From JAWXBM01 sp964602895 (GTDB taxonomy: Bacteria; Pseudomonadota; Gammaproteobacteria; Xanthomonadales; SZUA-36), in the NCBI GenBank assembly GCA_964602895.1, contig CAZRTG010000168.1, forward strand, positions 1 to 7,707: a stretch of DNA of 7,707 nucleotides, read 5' to 3'. This document shows, in pieces, positions 6,985 through 7,707 of this stretch; the first letter of the stretch is position 1, and each line of letters begins with the position of its first letter. A program made the translations under genes and the position numbers. The notes below the pieces were generated by a model. That model was not told the DNA's origin, ran no database searches, and was given only the letters and a program-made list of their open reading frames with translations.

Positions 6985-7389
6985 TCAGTCGATAACAGCC
7001 GTCGCTTCAATCTCGATCAAAAACTCGGGTAGCGCCAGGCACTGCACACCGATCCAGGTGTTGGCTGCAGGTGTCACGTCACCATAAAACTCAGCCAATG
7101 CCGCACCAATGGGTTCGATCAGCTCCGGTGTGTGGTTTACCACATAGGTACGCAAACGCACTACATCTGCAACCGACCCGCCAGCAGCGGCCAGAACCTG
7201 TTTGAGGTTGCTCAGTGCCTGCCTGGCCTGTGCAACTACGTCGCCCTCGCCGATCAGGTTGTAGTCTTTGTCCCAGGCCACCTGGCCGGCACAGTGTATG
7301 GTTGTTCCACCCGTGGATTTGATGGCATGGGAAAAGCCGTAAGAAATGCTGTCGCAAAGTTCTGACGGGTTGACGGGTACGCGTGACAT
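6985..7389 (-). CDS. RidA/YjgF-family protein lacking the catalytic arginine
   Basis: The product is 134 residues, the full length of a Rid domain, with the family landmarks CAGQVAWD (33-40), a long helix rich in alanine and leucine (about 53-69), VVRLRTYV (77-84) and the C-terminal IEIEATAV (125-132). In canonical RidA a conserved arginine (ARSCVEV in Escherichia coli) binds the carboxylate of 2-aminoacrylate-type imines; the aligned segment here is ANTWIGV, giving N110. Family members without this arginine form Rid subgroups not shown to have classical imine deaminase activity, so the role may be a divergent hydrolase or sensor. AGGAG (7396-7400 on this strand) sits 6 bases before the ATG, an excellent ribosome site. 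It is probably first in the operon with the dehydrogenase trimer, about 95 bases upstream of the DAO-like start; the linkage suggests it deals with the imine produced. Confidence 0.92.
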   Translation of the reverse strand: MSRVPVNPSELCDSISYGFSHAIKSTGGTTIHCAGQVAWDKDYNLIGEGDVVAQARQALSNLKQVLAAAGGSVADVVRLRTYVVNHTPELIEPIGAALAEFYGDVTPAANTWIGVQCLALPEFLIEIEATAVID

Positions 7390-7397
7390 GACAATCT

Positions 7398-7448
7398 CCT
7401 GAAGTTTTACCTGAAGTTTTTGCCTTAAGCTTTAACCTGAAGCTTAAT
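7398..7448. repeat. Four imperfect 12-13-bp tandem repeats in the RidA leader
   Basis: Units begin at 7398, 7410, 7423 and 7436, each starting CCTGAAG or CCTTAAG followed by a T/A-rich half. Read on the minus strand each unit ends in CTTCAGG or CTTAAGG, i.e. an SD-like tail, and the unit next to the gene supplies the real ribosome site. Units 3 and 4 also form an inverted repeat (TTAAGCTT at 7425-7432, AAGCTTAA at 7440-7447, 7-base spacer) that could be a leader hairpin or operator. Confidence 0.7.
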
Positions 7449-7449
7449 G

Positions 7450-7478
7450 ATACTAGACGAACTCGAGCAGATGGCCAA
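7450..7478 (-). promoter_or_regulatory. Weak candidate promoter for the RidA/dehydrogenase operon
   Basis: On the minus strand a -35-like TTGGCC (7478-7473) is separated by 17 bases from a -10-like TAGTAT (7455-7450). Each matches consensus at four of six positions. It would start the transcript at the edge of the tandem repeats. The match is poor, as is common for activator-dependent promoters. Confidence 0.3.
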
Positions 7479-7599
7479 AAAGGTCAACTACATACCGTGA
7501 TCCGCAGGGGTGAGAGAAATCCTGGTGACCAGTATCCGCCTGGGATGATGTTACATGGAAGCCGACTGTGGCGGCGAAGACTGTTGTCAACTTCAGATT
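7453..7599 (-). pseudogene. Possible relic of a VOC/glyoxalase-family C-terminus
   Basis: A 48-codon open stretch on the minus strand ends at TAG (7455-7453) and reads ...S-H-P-C-G-S-R-Y-V-V-D-L-F-G-H-L-L-E-F-V-stop. The final D-x-x-G-H-x-x-E-F followed at once by a stop is how many VOC-superfamily proteins end, with the Glu as a metal ligand. An in-frame TGA lies directly upstream (7602-7600), no usable start or ribosome site is seen, and the DNA beyond is AT-rich and not coding. It may be a truncated, decayed gene; chance resemblance cannot be excluded from 48 residues. Confidence 0.4.
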
Positions 7600-7619
7600 T
7601 CACGTCTTTTAATTTCATA

Positions 7620-7648
7620 TTGAAAAAATTTTTATATGTAACTATTAT
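7620..7648 (+). promoter_or_regulatory. Near-consensus sigma70 promoter for the right-edge gene
   Basis: TTGAAA (7620-7625) and TATTAT (7643-7648) each match consensus at five of six positions and are separated by exactly 17 bases within an AT-rich tract. The predicted start is near 7655, leaving a leader of about 36 bases before the ATG at 7691. Confidence 0.65.
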
Positions 7649-7690
7649 GGAGGTATTGTAAGCAATCGCGCAGATACTGAGCAGGAAAAC

Positions 7691-7707
7691 ATGAAAACGA
7701 TCATCGA
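7691..7707 (+). CDS. First codons of an unidentified gene running off the right edge
   Basis: ATG at 7691 follows AGGA (7683-7686) at a spacing of 4 bases and is about 36 bases downstream of a strong promoter. Only M-K-T-I-I is visible, so no function can be given. It is divergent from the RidA operon. Confidence 0.55.

Noticed and set aside
7522..7532. 11-bp palindrome CTGGTGACCAG as an operator
   Set aside because: Short, single, and inside the VOC-like relic reading; likely chance.
7505..7570. Riboswitch-like run (GGGGTGAGAGAAAT... and CCTGGGATGATG) with faint likeness to a TPP aptamer
   Set aside because: The conserved CUGAGA and GGAUAAUGCCAGC-type elements and the pairing helices are absent; the stretch is better explained by the minus-strand VOC-like reading.
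7643..7662. Tiny open frame ATG GAG GTA TTG TAA and a GGAGGT motif just after the right-edge promoter
   Set aside because: The ATG overlaps the -10 box and GGAGGT lies upstream of or at the predicted transcript start, too close to any start codon to serve as its ribosome site.
1..7707. CRISPR arrays, tRNA/rRNA genes, insertion sequences, attachment sites
   Set aside because: No spaced identical repeats, RNA-gene signatures, transposase frames or terminal repeats were seen on either strand.

Overview
The window looks like a chromosomal stretch of a Gram-negative proteobacterium, probably a gammaproteobacterium. The reasons are moderate GC, Shine-Dalgarno-led genes, a lipobox-bearing precursor with an outer-membrane-type +2 serine, and LysR-type regulation. 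I could not place it more precisely.

All but two genes lie on the minus strand. Right to left, in the direction of transcription, a first gene set runs: a RidA-family protein (7389-6985), a D-amino-acid-oxidase-like FAD subunit (6889-5678), a small [2Fe-2S] ferredoxin subunit (5672-5274), and a large FAD subunit with a C-terminal BFD-type [2Fe-2S] site (5284-3833). The last three have the subunit composition of a dye-linked heterotrimeric amino/imino-acid dehydrogenase, as in HcnABC cyanide synthase, bacterial D-hydroxyproline dehydrogenase and opine oxidases. A LysR regulator (2907-3818, plus strand) ends 14 bp from the end of this operon and is divergent from a second minus-strand operon. 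That operon holds a DapA-superfamily aldolase/lyase (2676-1759) and a DUF885 HExxxPGHH metallopeptidase-like lipoprotein (1762, running off the left edge), whose ends overlap as ATGA.

Taken together this reads as an inducible catabolic island for an unidentified amino or imino acid. A surface lipoprotein hydrolase may release the compound from peptides or conjugates. A membrane-linked flavin/iron-sulfur dehydrogenase would oxidise it to an imine, with the RidA-like protein handling or sensing the reactive product. A pyruvate-class lyase/deaminase would take the product further. 4-Hydroxyproline catabolism is the nearest known template (dehydrogenase trimer plus DapA-family deaminase), but no epimerase or semialdehyde dehydrogenase is visible here. 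The substrate is therefore open.

Intergenic DNA is unusually structured. The LysR/DapA-like divergent region (2677-2906) carries a nested inverted repeat just after a plausible -10 box, plus a second 7-bp inverted repeat. The RidA leader carries four imperfect 13-bp tandem repeats with SD-like ends. Beyond them is a short open stretch resembling the C-terminus of a VOC/glyoxalase protein (possible gene relic). At the right edge a near-consensus sigma70 promoter drives the first codons of another plus-strand gene.
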